Part shown: piece by piece, positions 25,735 through 34,759 of the stretch
Numbering within the stretch: position 1 is the stretch's first letter
Layout of the letters: every line of letters begins with the position of its first letter
Assembly (NCBI GenBank): GCA_041175665.1
Contig: JBEDEM010000005.1
Coordinates: 1 to 45,541 of the forward strand
DNA: 45,541 bases
Source: UBA3064 sp016868095
GTDB taxonomy: Bacteria > Pseudomonadota > Gammaproteobacteria > Burkholderiales > Burkholderiaceae_E
Direction of reading: 5' to 3'
Program-made: the position numbers and the translations under genes
The notes under the pieces: generated by a model
The model's input: the letters and a program-made list of their open reading frames with translations, nothing else
Told to the model about the DNA's origin: nothing
Databases searched by the model: none

Positions 25735-27714
25735 ATGCGTTCTCAGATTCACCAAGGCTGGCCTGGCCCTTTTTGCGCCCGCATTGCGCTTTGTGGCGCC
25801 GTCGGCCTCAGCGCTGCCCACATGGCACACGCGCAGCTTGTGCAGCGAGCAGGCGAGCGTTTTGCTGAGCCAGCAGGCGCGCGTTTCAATGGCACGTCAG
25901 CTGCGCAAAACGTTGATGATCGGTCCCTGTCAGAGCGGGCCGTTTTTGTTACTGCAACCCGTAGCTCATCGGCCCTTGGTACAGCCCTCGCTGACCATCA
26001 GGTGATTGATCGTGAGCACATCGAGGCGGCCATGGGTATGACGCTTGTCGAACTGATCGGCAGTCTGCCTGGTGTGCAATGGGTCAACGCCGGCGGTCAT
26101 GGTAAAGCTTCAAGTCTCTTGTTGCGGGGAACCGAATCAAGGCATGTGCTTTTGTTGATTGATGGTGTTCGTTTTTCTTCGGCAACCCTTGGGCTTGCGT
26201 CGCTTGAAAATCTTCCGCTTGACGCGATTGAACGCATTGAGCTTGTCCGAGGGCCAATGTCTGCGCTCTATGGAAGCGATGCGGTAGGTGGTGTTATCCA
26301 GGTATTTACCCGGGCTGGCGCTGCCAATTCGCCAGGGATGCTTGGCGCGAGCGAACGCTACTCTTCCTCACTACAAAGCACATGGGGTAGTAGTGGGTAT
26401 GCTTCAACTGCCTGGCTTCAGCGCTGGAAGTCCGAGTCATTCGATGCCAGTGTGCAGCTTAGCGGCCTCCGAAGCGATGCATTTTCCGCTACGAATGCGC
26501 GCGAACCTTGGGGGAGTTTTGATCCTGATGCCGATCGCTTTCGACAATCGAGCGCAAACGCCCAGGCGGGCTGGGACATCGCACCAGGGCTGAGGCTAGA
26601 CATGTCGGCGCTCCGGGTTGAGGGGCGAACGGCGATCGACGATGGGCTTGGGACCGATAGCCGCGCTAGTTTGTTGAGCCAAATAGGCCAGTTGGGGCTG
26701 CAAGCACAGGTCTCCAAGGCATGGCACACGCGTATCCGATGGTCAGAGGCTGTCGATGGCTACAACACGCTTCGGACGGCTTCGCCCTGGACCGAGCTTG
26801 GTGAAACCCGCAGTCGATCGCAACAATGGATTTGGGAAAACCAATTGGCCCTCAGCAAGGGTTTGCTCCAGATTCACGCCGAGCAACAGCATCAAGAAGT
26901 ATCACGACCTGGAGAGCGATTCGAACAATCATCGCGCTCGATTCGCGGCTATGGACTGGGCTGGATCGCGCAAGAGGGCCCTCACCAGTGGCAGGTTAAT
27001 CTTCGACGCGACGAAAACAGCCAGTTTGGCAGCGAAAACACGGGTGCATTGGCTTATGGTTTTCGCTTAGGCACACTTTGGCGTTTACGCATGGCCATAG
27101 GTACGAGTTTTGTAGCACCTAGTTTTAATCAGCTTTACTACCCAGGCTTTGGTAATCCAGCACTTCAGGCTGAACGCGGTCTAAGTCGTGAATGGGGTTT
27201 GAATTATCAGCAAGGCGATAAGCATGTTTCGATAAGCTACTTTCAACAACGGATTCGTGGCTATATAACGGCCGGGCCAATCCCGGAAAATCTGCCCTAT
27301 AGCGATATCGAGGGCTTATCACTCGCAGGCTCGCGGCGATTTGGGGGGCTTCAGTGGTCTGCTGCCTATGACTGGCTTGACCCGCGCAATACCAGCGTCG
27401 GTTCTCCTTTTGAGGGGAACTTGCTGCCTCGACGCGCAAGGCAGCAATTTCGCCTGGCGTCGCAGGGACGTAGCGGGCCGTGGACCTTTGGAGGGCAGTG
27501 GCAGGTTCTTGGCGATCGTTATGATGATCAAAGCAATACCTTGAGACTGCCAGGGTATGCCCGCCTTGATGTATTCGCGCATCGGGCCATCGCCAGCGAC
27601 TGGCGCCTTTCGATGCGTATGGGCAACCTGACCGATCGCCGCTATGAAACAGCTTATGGTTATAACCAGGCTGGCCGCGCCTTGTATGTCGGTCTGTCGC
27701 ATACGATGCGTTGA
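25735..27714 (+). CDS. btuB: TonB-dependent vitamin B12 receptor BtuB
   Basis: 659 aa outer-membrane receptor. The frame stays open far upstream, but that part is the riboswitch. The start is ATG 25735 with GGAG six bases upstream. The signal peptide RIALCGAVGLSAAHMAHA is followed by Gln. The TonB-box-like AVFVTATR leads to the plug domain with LPGVQWVNAGGHGKASSLLLRG cut short, and VLLLIDGVRF. The RGPMSALYGSDAVGGVIQVFTR stretch is typical of BtuB. A 22-strand barrel follows. The protein ends in SHTMR rather than a terminal aromatic residue, which is unusual. It starts the btuB-F-C-D operon. Confidence 0.92.
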   Translation: MRSQIHQGWPGPFCARIALCGAVGLSAAHMAHAQLVQRAGERFAEPAGARFNGTSAAQNVDDRSLSERAVFVTATRSSSALGTALADHQVIDREHIEAAMGMTLVELIGSLPGVQWVNAGGHGKASSLLLRGTESRHVLLLIDGVRFSSATLGLASLENLPLDAIERIELVRGPMSALYGSDAVGGVIQVFTRAGAANSPGMLGASERYSSSLQSTWGSSGYASTAWLQRWKSESFDASVQLSGLRSDAFSATNAREPWGSFDPDADRFRQSSANAQAGWDIAPGLRLDMSALRVEGRTAIDDGLGTDSRASLLSQIGQLGLQAQVSKAWHTRIRWSEAVDGYNTLRTASPWTELGETRSRSQQWIWENQLALSKGLLQIHAEQQHQEVSRPGERFEQSSRSIRGYGLGWIAQEGPHQWQVNLRRDENSQFGSENTGALAYGFRLGTLWRLRMAIGTSFVAPSFNQLYYPGFGNPALQAERGLSREWGLNYQQGDKHVSISYFQQRIRGYITAGPIPENLPYSDIEGLSLAGSRRFGGLQWSAAYDWLDPRNTSVGSPFEGNLLPRRARQQFRLASQGRSGPWTFGGQWQVLGDRYDDQSNTLRLPGYARLDVFAHRAIASDWRLSMRMGNLTDRRYETAYGYNQAGRALYVGLSHTMR

Positions 27715-27725
27715 GTGTGGGGGCT

Positions 27726-28610
27726 ATGCGTAGCGTTATAGCATGTATTTCGATCATCGGCTTTTTTCTGATAGGGCCAACTTGGGCTAGTACCTGGCCA
27801 GTGAAGCTGACCGACGATCGAGGGCGGGTTGTGCAACTAAGCAAAGCGCCGCAGCGCATCATTAGCCTGCTTCCTTCGCTGAGCGAGAGTGTGTGTGCGC
27901 TTGGCGCTTGCGAAAAAATCGTGGGAACGGATCGCTTCTCCGATTTTCCCGAGCGCTTGAAGTCTCTGCCCAAGTTGGGCGATCTTGATGATTTGCAATG
28001 GGAGCGGCTTAAAGCGCTCAAGCCCGATGTCGTGCTTGCCTCGCGCGCCATGAGACAAGTTGACAGGCTGGAGGCGATGGGCATTCAGGTGATCGCACTG
28101 GATTCTAAATCGCATCAGGATGTAGAGCGAAGTCTGCGTTTGCTTGCCCAAATGCTTGGTGATCCGCAGGCTGGCGATCGCTTATGGCAGTCGATCGATC
28201 AAGCGATGCAGTCAGCAAAACATGCGCTGCCCGCGTCGCTTAAAGAGGCAAGCGTGTATGTGGAGGTTGGACCGTCGATGCATGCGGCCGGTCCAGACTC
28301 ATTTCTTGGGCAAAGTCTGCAAGTCCTAGGGCTTCGCAATGTGGTGCCGGCGAGCATGGGCTCTTTTCCCCAACTCAGCATCGAGTGGCTGCTTGGTGCG
28401 CAGCCTGGGTGGATTGTTCTGCAGGCTGACCCTTCGGGTCAATATGCAAAGCGTCCTGGTTGGCGGGGTCTTAAGGCCATCCAACAAGGTCGGCTGTGTG
28501 AGTTGGCTGGTCCGCAGTTTGACCTTCTGGTGCGTCCGGGCCCAAGGCTTGGACAGGCTGCCCAGGTGTTGGCTGAGTGTTTAACGCTAGCCTCCACAAA
28601 AGCAGCTTGA
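27726..28610 (+). CDS. btuF: cobalamin-binding periplasmic protein BtuF
   Basis: 294 aa substrate-binding protein of the vitamin B12 ABC transporter. An N-terminal signal peptide (VIACISIIGFFLIGPTWAS) directs it to the periplasm. The class III fold begins KLTDDRGRVVQLSKAPQRI, followed by SLLPSLSESVCALGACEKIVG, which is typical of BtuF. The PKLGDLDDLQWERLKALKPDVVL segment and a C-terminal PGPRLGQA complete the match. The start is ATG 27726, eleven bases after btuB. The next permease gene follows within nine bases. Confidence 0.92.
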   Translation: MRSVIACISIIGFFLIGPTWASTWPVKLTDDRGRVVQLSKAPQRIISLLPSLSESVCALGACEKIVGTDRFSDFPERLKSLPKLGDLDDLQWERLKALKPDVVLASRAMRQVDRLEAMGIQVIALDSKSHQDVERSLRLLAQMLGDPQAGDRLWQSIDQAMQSAKHALPASLKEASVYVEVGPSMHAAGPDSFLGQSLQVLGLRNVVPASMGSFPQLSIEWLLGAQPGWIVLQADPSGQYAKRPGWRGLKAIQQGRLCELAGPQFDLLVRPGPRLGQAAQVLAECLTLASTKAA

Positions 28611-28618
28611 ACCACTCA

Positions 28619-29620
28619 ATGCCATCCTGGCGGGCCAGGCAGGATCGTTTCGTATTATTGGGGCTGTGCTTTGCATGCCTCGTGCTCGCCCTCGTGAGCT
28701 TAAGTTTGGGAAGCGGCGGAAGCGTGCTTTCATTATTGGATTCGGCTGTGCAAATTCAAAGCCTAGTTATTGAAGTTCGTCTGCCCCGGGTTTTGGGTTG
28801 TCTGCTGGCGGGAGCCCTACTTGGCCTTGGCGGCTTGCTAGCCCAAAGCCTGTTTCGCAATCCACTTGCTGATCCGTATTTACTTGGAACCGCCTCGGGG
28901 GCAAGCCTCGCAGTTACCTTGGTTTATGCAGCCGGGCTTGGCGCCTTGCCTTGGCCCTGGCTTGCCCAAGTCGGTACGGTATTTGCAGCTTTTTGTGGCG
29001 CGTGCTTAGCCTTAGCGTTTAGTCTACTGTTACGGCAAACACGAACTGCGCTGGCAAACGATGCTCATGCAAATTTATTACTCGCTGGCATCGTTGTGGC
29101 CTTAGTCTTAGGAGCCTTGAGCGATTTGCTGACCCATTTGCGTCCTGAACTTCTTCGCTATCGACTTGCCTTTGCCTTAGGCCAGACGAGTCTGATCGAC
29201 TGGGGCGCGGTTTGGCAAATGTTCGTGGGCCTTTTGCTGTTAATCGTACTTGCGAGGTTGCATGCTCATGTACTCGATGCACTTATCCTGGGGCAATATA
29301 CAGCGGCAAGTCTTGGCTTTGTGATCGAGAAGGAGCAAGCAAAACTGGTAGCCATGATGGCTGCGTCGACCGCGCTTGTGGTGTCGCACACAGGTCTGAT
29401 CGCTTTTGTTGGATTGCTTGCGCCGCATGTGGTTCGGCCGTTCATTCGGGGCATGCACAAGCCTTTGATGCTTGCTTGCGCGCTTGCCGGTGCATTGTTG
29501 CTAAGTCTTGCTGATTTGTTGGCGCGCACCGTGTGGATGCCCCAGGAGATTCCAACCGGTTTGCTCACCGCTGTGATCGGGGGCTTGTTTTTGCTTACCC
29601 TTTTAAGAAAACAGCCCTAG
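28619..29620 (+). CDS. btuC: vitamin B12 ABC transporter permease BtuC
   Basis: 333 aa FecCD-family permease with about ten membrane helices. Signature segments are RLPRVLGCLLAGALLGLGG, then AQSLFRNPLADPYLLGTASGAS, the cytoplasmic coupling region near residue 215, and FVGLLAPHVVRPFIRG with the family EIPTGLLTAVIGG near the end. ATG 28619 was chosen because it follows the btuF stop. A GTG at 28577 inside btuF is an alternative. The order F-C-D after a B12-riboswitch-controlled btuB makes cobalamin the likely substrate rather than siderophores. Confidence 0.9.
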   Translation: MPSWRARQDRFVLLGLCFACLVLALVSLSLGSGGSVLSLLDSAVQIQSLVIEVRLPRVLGCLLAGALLGLGGLLAQSLFRNPLADPYLLGTASGASLAVTLVYAAGLGALPWPWLAQVGTVFAAFCGACLALAFSLLLRQTRTALANDAHANLLLAGIVVALVLGALSDLLTHLRPELLRYRLAFALGQTSLIDWGAVWQMFVGLLLLIVLARLHAHVLDALILGQYTAASLGFVIEKEQAKLVAMMAASTALVVSHTGLIAFVGLLAPHVVRPFIRGMHKPLMLACALAGALLLSLADLLARTVWMPQEIPTGLLTAVIGGLFLLTLLRKQP

Positions 29621-29624
29621 TGCG

Positions 29625-30539
29625 ATGGCAAATATGCCGATTAGTCATGGTACCAAGGTCGCGCCACCTGCACTTTTACGGGTAAAAGACCTCAGCTTGA
29701 GCCGAGGTGCACCATCACTTCGACAGCCCTTTTCATTTGATGGTCTTGCCGGCTGGCTTGCTGTAATTGGGGGCAATGGTATTGGCAAGTCAACCCTGTT
29801 ACTTAGCCTTGCCGGTTTACGTAGCGAAGCGAATTCGAAGGTTTTACTACCCCAGGATGGGTCTCAGGGAGTGACATGGATAGCACTCGACCAACTTTCC
29901 GCGCCACAAAGGGCTCGCTCGATTGCCTGGATGGGCCAGTCCGAAGCCTTAAGTGGGCGTTGGCTTGTTGCCGATGTGGTGGCGCTCGGCCATTTACCCT
30001 GGCGCAAGACATCACAAGGGTATGCAAGTGCCCGGCAAGGTGGTCTCGCGTCCGCGCCGGCTTGGGTGGACAACAAGCTAGCGGCATTGGACGGTTCTCG
30101 TGCTGCCGGTCAAACCTGGATAGAAGTCCTCGGACTTGAGCGGCTTTGGGATCGTTCGGTCGATCAGCTTTCGGGCGGTGAAAGGCAAAGGGTGCTGATT
30201 GGACGCGCGCTTGCTGCCGAAGCACGTGTGACCTTGCTCGATGAGCCTGGTTTGCATTTAGATCCCCTTTATCAAATGCGTTTGGCGGATTGGCTTGCAT
30301 GCAGTCGATCGAGGAACAAGCTGGTGTTGACTGCAACCCACGATTTAAACTGGGCATTCAACGCCGACGCAATCCTCCTGCTATCGAGTAATGAGCCCCC
30401 TTTGCTTGCATCGCCCCATAGCCTCGATTTACATCGAGCCATTGAATGCGCCATGGAGGGGGCTCTGACGATTCGTCAGGTCGATGATCAAGCGGGCAAA
30501 CAGTGGTACGCATTTCCGAAGCGAACGGTGATCCGATGA
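29625..30539 (+). CDS. btuD: vitamin B12 ABC transporter ATP-binding protein BtuD
   Basis: 304 aa ABC ATPase that powers BtuC. Walker A is GGNGIGKST (49-57), the signature is LSGGERQR (from residue 182), Walker B is LLDEP (D206, E207) and the switch His is in TATHD. An insertion of about 30 residues between Walker A and the signature (KTSQGYASARQGG region) makes it longer than E. coli BtuD (249 aa). It is the last gene of the B12 uptake operon, four bases after btuC. Confidence 0.92.
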   Translation: MANMPISHGTKVAPPALLRVKDLSLSRGAPSLRQPFSFDGLAGWLAVIGGNGIGKSTLLLSLAGLRSEANSKVLLPQDGSQGVTWIALDQLSAPQRARSIAWMGQSEALSGRWLVADVVALGHLPWRKTSQGYASARQGGLASAPAWVDNKLAALDGSRAAGQTWIEVLGLERLWDRSVDQLSGGERQRVLIGRALAAEARVTLLDEPGLHLDPLYQMRLADWLACSRSRNKLVLTATHDLNWAFNADAILLLSSNEPPLLASPHSLDLHRAIECAMEGALTIRQVDDQAGKQWYAFPKRTVIR

Positions 30540-30575
30540 AAGCAAATGCCGGGAAACCAACTGTCATCCAAAGTT

Positions 30576-30623
30576 GACAACCGTTAATTCGGGGATATTG
30601 ACCGTTAGTCAGTACTTTCGGGT
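30576..30623 (+). promoter_or_regulatory. candidate promoter/operator before PF10118 gene
   Basis: TTGACA followed after 16 bases by TATTGA resembles a sigma-70 promoter. TATGAT lies further down at about 30622. Between them TGAC (30599-30602) and GTCA (30608-30611) flank five bases, a dyad like those bound by TetR-type repressors. No such regulator gene lies in the window. Confidence 0.3.
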
Positions 30624-30677
30624 ATGATCTCTCATCTTGCACGCTCTCTTGAGGTGCGCATCGTTGTGGAGTTGTTC

Positions 30678-31520
30678 ATGACCGACTTAGTGGTCCGCCG
30701 CCTGCTCATTGATCTCACCCAACCCTTTGATCGCCGCTGGAACGGAGGCGATGCATTTCGAAGTGCTTTCTTTAATGCACTGTCCATGAGTTTTGTGGTG
30801 GGTGAGCAATATTTCATCGACTCGCTCAAGCAAGCTTTGCCCTTGATGAATGAAGCCGACAGGGCTCGCCTTGAACCCGAAATCAGAGGCTTCATCGGTC
30901 AGGAGGCGACCCACCGGCACTTGCATGGACTCTACAACAAACAGTTAGAGCGCCAAGGTTTTGACAACACCTTCGAGCGGCGCGCGGCTGCGCGGATTCG
31001 AGCTAATGCTGACATTAATCCTCGCAATCACGTGGGGGCAACCGCTGCAACCGAGCATTTCACTGCCGTCTTTGCGTCGTGGTTAATGAAGCACCCCGAG
31101 GCGCTCGATGGAGCCGACGAACGCCTCAAAAAACTTTGGCTTTGGCATAGTGCCGAAGAGGCCGAGCACCGAGCGATTGCCTTTGATGTTTATAAAGCCA
31201 TTGGTGGTGATCACCGGTGGCGTTTGAGAACTTATCGCTACGTAACCTTCACATTCTTGAGTGATGTATTTAGGCAAACGATCAATAATTTGTACCGTGA
31301 TCGGGCACTGTTCAAATGGTCAACATGGTCGAGTTGTTGGAAGCACTTGTTTGCCCATGACGGATTGTTGCGTGGCAATCTGCCTGCTTGGAAGGATTAC
31401 CTCCGCCCTGATTTCCATCCGCTCGATCATGACGCAAGCGATTCTGAGCGTTGGTTAAGGGATAATCATTACTCCTATAACGAAGTATCGCGCCCGGCAC
31501 TTCAGCGAGCAAGCAGCTAA
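30678..31520 (+). CDS. PF10118-type putative metal-dependent hydrolase, ferritin-like ligand pattern
   Basis: 280 aa. The start ATG 30678 has TGGAG six bases upstream; the frame is also open from 30624. The family is annotated as predicted metal-dependent hydrolase. The likely metal ligands are E43, E76-x-x-H79 (GQEATHRHLH), E126 (ATEHFTA) and E161-x-x-H164 (SAEEAEHRA). This doubled E...ExxH layout is the pattern of helical diiron carboxylate proteins. I therefore infer a four-helix diiron-type site, possibly an oxygenase. The gene has its own promoter-like region and a strong hairpin after it. Confidence 0.75.
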   Translation: MTDLVVRRLLIDLTQPFDRRWNGGDAFRSAFFNALSMSFVVGEQYFIDSLKQALPLMNEADRARLEPEIRGFIGQEATHRHLHGLYNKQLERQGFDNTFERRAAARIRANADINPRNHVGATAATEHFTAVFASWLMKHPEALDGADERLKKLWLWHSAEEAEHRAIAFDVYKAIGGDHRWRLRTYRYVTFTFLSDVFRQTINNLYRDRALFKWSTWSSCWKHLFAHDGLLRGNLPAWKDYLRPDFHPLDHDASDSERWLRDNHYSYNEVSRPALQRASS

Positions 31521-31550
31521 GCGCGTCGAGCTGCTTTGAGGCGCTGTCCT

Positions 31551-31583
31551 AGCCCTTGCCTTTGGGAATCTTTGGCAAGGGCT
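31551..31583. repeat. perfect 10-bp stem hairpin before azlC
   Basis: AGCCCTTGCC (31551-31560) and GGCAAGGGCT (31574-31583) are fully complementary around a 13-base loop. The hairpin ends 13 bases before the azlC ATG. No T-run follows on either strand, so it is not a classic terminator. It may protect the upstream mRNA end or affect azlC translation. Confidence 0.5.
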
Positions 31584-31596
31584 GGCACAATGCAGC

Positions 31597-32367
31597 ATGT
31601 TTTTGCGAAAGGCTTACCGCCAACATCCAGCGTTTCGGCTCGGTCTGCGTGACATGGCGGGCGTTGCTCCTGGCATCGCAGCCTGGGGGCTGATGACTGG
31701 GGTTGCGATGGCCAAATCTGGCATGGGTTTTTCTGAGTGCCTGCTCATGGCTTTGATTGTTTTCGCGGGCAGTGCACAGCTTGCGGCGATGCCATTGTTT
31801 GCTGCAGAGGCCCCGATGTGGGTGATTCTTGCGACGAGTTTTTGCGTCAATTTGCGCTTTTTGGTTTTCAGTGCGCACTTACGGCAATACATGATGATGT
31901 TGCCGCGTGCCGAGCGTATGCTCAGCGGATTTCTTACCGCCGACTTGAGCTATGTCCAATTCATTCGGCGCTTTCCTCATGGGCCGGAGAGCGACCGTGA
32001 CCGACTCATGGAGCAACAAGCCTATCTGGCGGCCAATGGTGGCCTTAACTGGGCGACCTGGGTGTTATCAAACTTGCTCGGTGTTTTATTTGCGTCCTGG
32101 ATACCTCAGCATTGGGGCTTGGGTTTTGCAGGTATGTTAGGACTGATGGGGGTTGGTCTTTCCCTGCTCAGTGGGCAGCAACACCTTGGGCACGTGATTC
32201 GCTTGATAGCGGCGATTGCTGCAGGAGCGGTCGCAGTGCTTGCGGTTAACCTGCCTTTAAAGCTCAATATTGTGGCAGCCATTATTGCTGCCGTCGCGCT
32301 TTGCCTTCTCATTGAGCCGAAACTTAGCCAGCCAAGCAATCAGCACTCGCCGCTTCGGGGCCATTGA
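31597..32367 (+). CDS. azlC: AzlC family branched-chain amino acid exporter, large subunit
   Basis: 256 aa inner-membrane protein. AzlC proteins pair with AzlD to export branched-chain amino acids or analogues. The N-terminal GVAPGIAAWGLMTGVAMAKSG and VFAGSAQLAAMPL segments are the family signature, followed by NLRFLVFSAHLRQY. About seven to eight hydrophobic segments are visible. The start is ATG 31597. The stop overlaps the upstream region of azlD (TGAGTGCGATG), so the two are coupled. The real substrate is not readable from sequence. Confidence 0.88.
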   Translation: MFLRKAYRQHPAFRLGLRDMAGVAPGIAAWGLMTGVAMAKSGMGFSECLLMALIVFAGSAQLAAMPLFAAEAPMWVILATSFCVNLRFLVFSAHLRQYMMMLPRAERMLSGFLTADLSYVQFIRRFPHGPESDRDRLMEQQAYLAANGGLNWATWVLSNLLGVLFASWIPQHWGLGFAGMLGLMGVGLSLLSGQQHLGHVIRLIAAIAAGAVAVLAVNLPLKLNIVAAIIAAVALCLLIEPKLSQPSNQHSPLRGH

Positions 32368-32372
32368 GTGCG

Positions 32373-32744
32373 ATGATGGCTTTTGTTTGGGAATGGTTGC
32401 AGTCGGGGACGCTATGGAATCACCTCACGATTATCTTGATGGCTTTCATCACGATGTTTACGCGCTCGTTCTTTTTTATACCCGATCGTGAGATTCGCTG
32501 GCCAAGCTGGGCATCACGTGGTTTGCAATTTGCGCCGATTGCAGCAGTCAGTGCGGTGATTGTTCCTGAAATTATCATGACAAATGGAGTCCTCATCTCA
32601 ACACTAAAGGATGCTCGTATATACGGCGCGCTAGCCGGACTTGCCTACTTTGTGATCAGGCGTGGGAAAGGGCAGGTTGTCATGGGAACTATGTTGTTTG
32701 GCATGGCGGTTTTTTTACCCTTGCGGCTGGGGCTCGGTTGGTAG
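32373..32744 (+). CDS. azlD: AzlD family branched-chain amino acid exporter, small subunit
   Basis: 123 aa with four membrane segments, the small partner of AzlC. The MAFITMFTRSFFF segment and PIAAVSAVIVPEII are typical. The frame opens with a TTG at 32364 overlapping the azlC stop. ATG 32373 (or 32376) is the more likely start. It follows azlC by five bases, giving the standard azlCD pair. Confidence 0.85.
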   Translation: MMAFVWEWLQSGTLWNHLTIILMAFITMFTRSFFFIPDREIRWPSWASRGLQFAPIAAVSAVIVPEIIMTNGVLISTLKDARIYGALAGLAYFVIRRGKGQVVMGTMLFGMAVFLPLRLGLGW

Positions 32745-32789
32745 CTCTGGCGATTCATCGATCTTTTATAACTGAGGAATTTCGAAACC

Positions 32790-33926
32790 ATGGCGTTGAT
32801 CACCTATCTCACGAAAATTCAATTTGACTTTGGTGCGATTAAGCTGCTGCCCGCTGAAATGGGCCTACTGGGTATGAAGCGGCCCTTGCTTGTTACCGAC
32901 CAAGGCGTCTTGCAATCTGGTCTTGTTGAACGTGTTCTTCAAGCGATCGGTTCGAGAGAAAAGCCGAGTATTTTTTCAGACACCCCTGCCAACCCCACCG
33001 AATCGGCATGCCGGGTTGCACTTGAACAATTTCGTGAGCAGGCCTGCGATGGTTTAATCGCCTTAGGTGGCGGATCAGCCATGGATTTGGCAAAGGCTGT
33101 TGCCCTTTGGGCAAGTCATGGCGGTGATTCGCTCAAGCCCTATATGATGGTGGAAGGTGGTGTGCAACGTATCACCGCAAACATCCATCCGGTTATTGCC
33201 ATACCAACCACAGCGGGCACCGGGAGCGAAGTGGGCCGTGGCGCTGTGATCGTGCTTGATGATGGCCGAAAGCTCGCGCTTGTCTCACCCCATTTGATTC
33301 CTAAGCTCGCCCTGTGCGATCCCGAGTTGACCCTCGATTTGCCAGCAGCAATGACCGCGGGCACTGGTATGGATGCGATGGCTCATTGCATCGAGACCTT
33401 TGTTGCGCCATCGATCAATCCGCCTGCAGAAGCGATTGCACGCGACGGTATGATCAAAGTATTCAAATATTTAGAGCGTGCGGTTAACGATGGCCATGAT
33501 CGTGATGCACGTTGGAACATGATGATGGCTGCCATGGAAGGAGCGATGGCTTTTCAAAAAGGTTTGGGTGCTGTCCATGCACTAAGCCATCCGCTCGGGG
33601 CACTTAAGTCGCCACGCCTACACCACGGCACACTCAACGCGATTTTTCTCCCGCCTGTGCTTCGGTTTAATGGGCCTGTGCTCGGCGATAAGCTCGAGAG
33701 CCTCGCTGCGGTTTTCGCGGTGAATGCCGACATCGATTCGATAGCACAAGTGATCGAAGATTTAAATCAGCGCATTGGCCTGCCACAAAAGCTTTCGGAA
33801 CTTGGTGTTGATCGCAGTCAATTTGATTCGATCGCATCGCAGGCCTTGTTGGATCACTGCCATGGCACTAATCCGCGCCAGGCAACCCATGCTGACTACA
33901 TCAAGATACTTGAGGATGTATATTGA
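32790..33926 (+). CDS. iron-containing alcohol dehydrogenase
   Basis: 378 aa group III (Fe-type) dehydrogenase. The NAD segment ALGGGSAMDLAKA (92-103) and PTTAGTGSEVG (139-149) are conserved. Metal ligands match the family: D195 and H199 (GMDAMAH), H263 (AVHALSHPLGA) and H279 (LHHG). Such enzymes interconvert alcohols and aldehydes or reduce maleylacetate. The substrate is unknown. It lies 45 bases after azlD and 56 bases before the ferredoxin reductase gene. Confidence 0.92.
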   Translation: MALITYLTKIQFDFGAIKLLPAEMGLLGMKRPLLVTDQGVLQSGLVERVLQAIGSREKPSIFSDTPANPTESACRVALEQFREQACDGLIALGGGSAMDLAKAVALWASHGGDSLKPYMMVEGGVQRITANIHPVIAIPTTAGTGSEVGRGAVIVLDDGRKLALVSPHLIPKLALCDPELTLDLPAAMTAGTGMDAMAHCIETFVAPSINPPAEAIARDGMIKVFKYLERAVNDGHDRDARWNMMMAAMEGAMAFQKGLGAVHALSHPLGALKSPRLHHGTLNAIFLPPVLRFNGPVLGDKLESLAAVFAVNADIDSIAQVIEDLNQRIGLPQKLSELGVDRSQFDSIASQALLDHCHGTNPRQATHADYIKILEDVY

Positions 33927-33982
33927 TATGATAGCGGCCCTCTCAGCGAAAGCTTATCCTTGTTCTGTTTAATGGATCACAT

Positions 33983-34759
33983 ATGGCGGCATTTGACGAA
34001 GTTCAGATTCTTGATGTTCATCATTGGAACGATACACTTTTTTCCTTCAAGACAAGCCGCCACGATAGTTTAAGATTTCGTAACGGACACTTTGTGATGA
34101 TTGGGCTCGAGGTCGAAGGCAAACCTTTGATGCGTGCCTATAGCATTGCAAGCCCCAACTATGAGACTTATTTGGAATTCTTGTCGATCAAGGTGCCCAA
34201 TGGGCCGCTCACTTCAAGGTTGCAGCATGTTCAAGTAGGCGATCGTTTGCTCATGGGGCACAAAACAGTTGGCACGCTTGTGATTGATGATTTGAAACCC
34301 GGTAAAAGGCTCTTTTTATTCGCAACGGGCACAGGACTTGCGCCGTTCATGAGCATTATTCAGGATCCTGAGACCTACGAACGTTTCGAACATGTGGTGC
34401 TGATTCATGGTGTGCGATTAGTGAGCGAACTCGCCTACGCTGAATTTATTCGCGACAGCCTGCCCAAGCACGAGTTGCTTGGCGAGATGGTTTCGGCCCA
34501 ATTGATTTATTACCCAACGGTTACTCGTGAGGCCTTTACCCACAGTGGAAGGCTTACCACTGCGATCGAATCGGGGCAACTCTTTCGTGATATCGGGCAG
34601 GCCGAGCTTGATCCGTCAAGCGATAGGGTGATGATTTGCGGCAGTCCGGCGATGTTGAAGGAAAGTGCCGACATGCTCGATCAGCGGGGCTTTCAGATCT
34701 CGCCGAGCGCTGGCGAGCAAGGCGACTACGTTATTGAAAGGGCGTTTGCCGAGCGTTAG
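33983..34759 (+). CDS. fpr: ferredoxin--NADP(+) reductase
   Basis: 258 aa, the usual length of bacterial Fpr. The FAD-binding motif is RAYSIASP, then SIKVPNGPLTSRL. The NADPH motif is ATGTGLAPFMSI, and the protein ends VIERAFAER, close to the Y/F-rich family C-terminus. It moves electrons between NADPH and ferredoxin or flavodoxin, in oxidative stress defence or to feed oxygenases. Its stop shares the TTAG with the stop of the convergent response-regulator gene, so the two ends overlap by four bases. Confidence 0.92.
   Translation: MAAFDEVQILDVHHWNDTLFSFKTSRHDSLRFRNGHFVMIGLEVEGKPLMRAYSIASPNYETYLEFLSIKVPNGPLTSRLQHVQVGDRLLMGHKTVGTLVIDDLKPGKRLFLFATGTGLAPFMSIIQDPETYERFEHVVLIHGVRLVSELAYAEFIRDSLPKHELLGEMVSAQLIYYPTVTREAFTHSGRLTTAIESGQLFRDIGQAELDPSSDRVMICGSPAMLKESADMLDQRGFQISPSAGEQGDYVIERAFAER

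Noticed and set aside
31551..31583. Intrinsic terminator
   Set aside because: The stem is perfect but neither strand has a T-run after it.
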